From the NCBI RefSeq assembly GCF_001730285.1, contig NZ_MIJZ01000001.1, forward strand, positions 806,001 to 870,000: a stretch of DNA of 64,000 nucleotides. The letters run 5' to 3'. Below, in pieces: positions 62,858 through 64,000 of the stretch. Made by a program: the position numbers and the translations under genes. Under the pieces are notes generated by a model. It worked only from the letters and a program-made list of their open reading frames with translations, searched no databases and was not told where the DNA came from. Every line of letters begins with the position of its first letter. The stretch's first letter is position 1. The stretch is from Enterococcus ureasiticus (GTDB lineage Bacteria; Bacillota; Bacilli; Lactobacillales; Enterococcaceae).

Positions 62858-64000
62858 TCAAACAAAATACTGCATAAAGAGACTAGCAATATTAAAGTAA
62901 ATCAAAACACTGGTTAAATCACTCAACGTTGTAATGAACGGCCCACTAGCAACAGCTGGATCAAATCCTAATTTATCCATCAACATTGGAATCAAACTAC
63001 CTGCCAAGTTCGCAACGGTTATTGCACATAACATAGCCATCCCAATCACAAATCCTAGCGGAAAATTATGCTGCCAAATCCCAACAACAATAAATATCGA
63101 CACGCCCGTTACAGCACCAGTCACTAGACCTGTTAACACTTCACTAATAATCAAACGACCAAAATTATTATCTTTTTCATCTGATATCGCTAACCTTCTA
63201 ACTGCTACGGCTAACGATTGTGTACCTGCATTTCCGGCAGTTCCTGTGATCAATGAAATGAATACAGCTAAAATACTTGCTTCACTAACTAACTCTTCAT
63301 AATGGCTGATTAAGGTTGCTGTAGACATTCCTAAAAATAATAATGTAATTAACCAAGGCAAACGTTTTGAAGCTGCCTTGATTGGATTTTCACTGACTTC
63401 TTCAATATTGACCCCGGCCAAACCTGAATAGTCACTAGCTGCTTCATCATCAATAACATCGATAATATCATCAACTGTTACGATTCCTAAAAGATGATCA
63501 TCATAATCTGTAACTGGCAATGCTAGGAAATCATAATCTCGAATCGTTTGTGCAACGTCTTCTTGGTCATCACCTACGTGGACTGAAATGACCCGCTCAC
63601 TCAAAACGTCTGCAATCATTGTATCATCATCATTTACGATCAAATCACGTAATGAAATAACCCCGACTAAATGGTTTTCCTGATCTACCACATACACGTA
63701 ATAAATTGTTTCAGCTACATCCGCCTGATTTTTCAACACATACATGGCAGAACGAACGGTTTGATTCGCAACAATAGAGACGAATTCGGTCGTCATGATT
63801 GATCCCGCTGTATCATCTTCATAATGCAGTAATTCTTTGATCTCACCAGCATCTTCTGTGCTCATCAAACTTAGATATTTCGCCTTTTGACTTTTATCTA
63901 GCATATTAAGTAAATCAACTGCGTTATCCGTGTACATCTCTGATAGCATTTCAGCTGCATAACTTGGACGCATTTCAGCAATATAATCCTTCATGTTTTC
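62858..64000 (-). CDS. mgtE: MgtE-family magnesium transporter (5' end outside window)
   Basis: The open frame runs off the right edge; about 380 C-terminal residues are present, and a typical MgtE has about 450, so some 70 N-terminal residues are missing. Visible are the end of the MgtE_N domain, two CBS domains (about MTTEFVSIVANQTVRSAMYVL to DDIIDVIDDEA) and five membrane helices (GTAGNAGTQSLAVAVRR is the family signature near the first pore helices; PFITTLSDLTSVLIYF near the end). It gates Mg2+ entry by sensing cytoplasmic Mg2+ at the CBS dimer. The Met at 63994 is internal. Confidence 0.95.
   Translation of the reverse strand, partial: ENMKDYIAEMRPSYAAEMLSEMYTDNAVDLLNMLDKSQKAKYLSLMSTEDAGEIKELLHYEDDTAGSIMTTEFVSIVANQTVRSAMYVLKNQADVAETIYYVYVVDQENHLVGVISLRDLIVNDDDTMIADVLSERVISVHVGDDQEDVAQTIRDYDFLALPVTDYDDHLLGIVTVDDIIDVIDDEAASDYSGLAGVNIEEVSENPIKAASKRLPWLITLLFLGMSTATLISHYEELVSEASILAVFISLITGTAGNAGTQSLAVAVRRLAISDEKDNNFGRLIISEVLTGLVTGAVTGVSIFIVVGIWQHNFPLGFVIGMAMLCAITVANLAGSLIPMLMDKLGFDPAVASGPFITTLSDLTSVLIYFNIASLFMQYFV

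Overview
The window is AT-rich DNA from a low-GC Gram-positive bacterium, most likely an Enterococcus. The pointers are strong AGGAGG ribosome sites, WxL/DUF916 surface genes, busR next to a glycine-betaine transporter, coaB and coaC as separate genes beside an ECF transporter, an XRE-cupin regulator ahead of potABCD, and groESL behind a CIRCE element. No rRNA, tRNA, insertion sequence or prophage structural gene was seen.

Layout. 0-1 kb: start of an unidentified gene, then an 8-repeat CRISPR array with type I-C-like repeats and no cas genes in view. 1-4 kb: NAD salvage (pncB, nadE) and a GtrA-like membrane protein. 4-9.3 kb: a NarL-type two-component pair divergent from a three-gene ABC-2 exporter. 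9.3-12.5 kb: a DUF1827-like protein, a MerR/TipA-type regulator with a classical 19-bp-spacer operator, a membrane protein and a HAD phosphatase. 12.5-27.3 kb: one long leftward surface locus with an atypical response regulator, a pectate-lyase-like adhesin, a large degenerate WxL protein, a small sortase-anchored protein, two WxL proteins, a DUF916/DUF3324 protein, a membrane protein, a signal peptidase homologue that has lost both catalytic residues, an intact signal peptidase, a YfhO-type protein and two lipoproteins. 27.3-28.9 kb: a tyrosine recombinase enclosed by perfect 32-bp inverted repeats, directly upstream of that locus. 29-41 kb: TraX-like protein, groEL/groES, CPBP protease, rex, an ABC-F protein, busR with its betaine transporter, and a DUF421/DUF3290 pair. 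41-48.5 kb: a GH73-CHAP wall hydrolase, potABCD and its regulator, and a FUSC-type protein. 48.8-64 kb: oxidoreductase, CoA synthesis (coaB, coaC, a probable pantothenate transporter), a FemABX transferase, queT with a preQ1 riboswitch, lipid kinase, a Cys/Met PLP enzyme, recD2, phosphatase, VOC protein, trmL, rlmA, cutC and a partial mgtE.

Main points of interest. (1) The recombinase segment has the architecture of a DNA inversion switch: two inverted copies of a 32-bp site, each built like a tyrosine-recombinase core site, enclosing the recombinase, its terminator and a candidate outward promoter, and abutting the regulator of the surface locus. This suggests a phase-variable WxL surface complex. 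(2) The dead signal peptidase paired with a live one in that locus resembles the SipA logic of streptococcal pili, but in a WxL complex. (3) The bus and pot transporter operons, about 10 kb apart on opposite strands, share a structured 5' leader of roughly 110 nt with an internal terminator, competing GTCTC/GAGAC segments and a compensatory base-pair change. (4) The CRISPR array keeps a leader-like inverted repeat but has no adjacent cas operon. (5) The bus promoter carries a bipartite operator with exactly 22 bp between half-sites.
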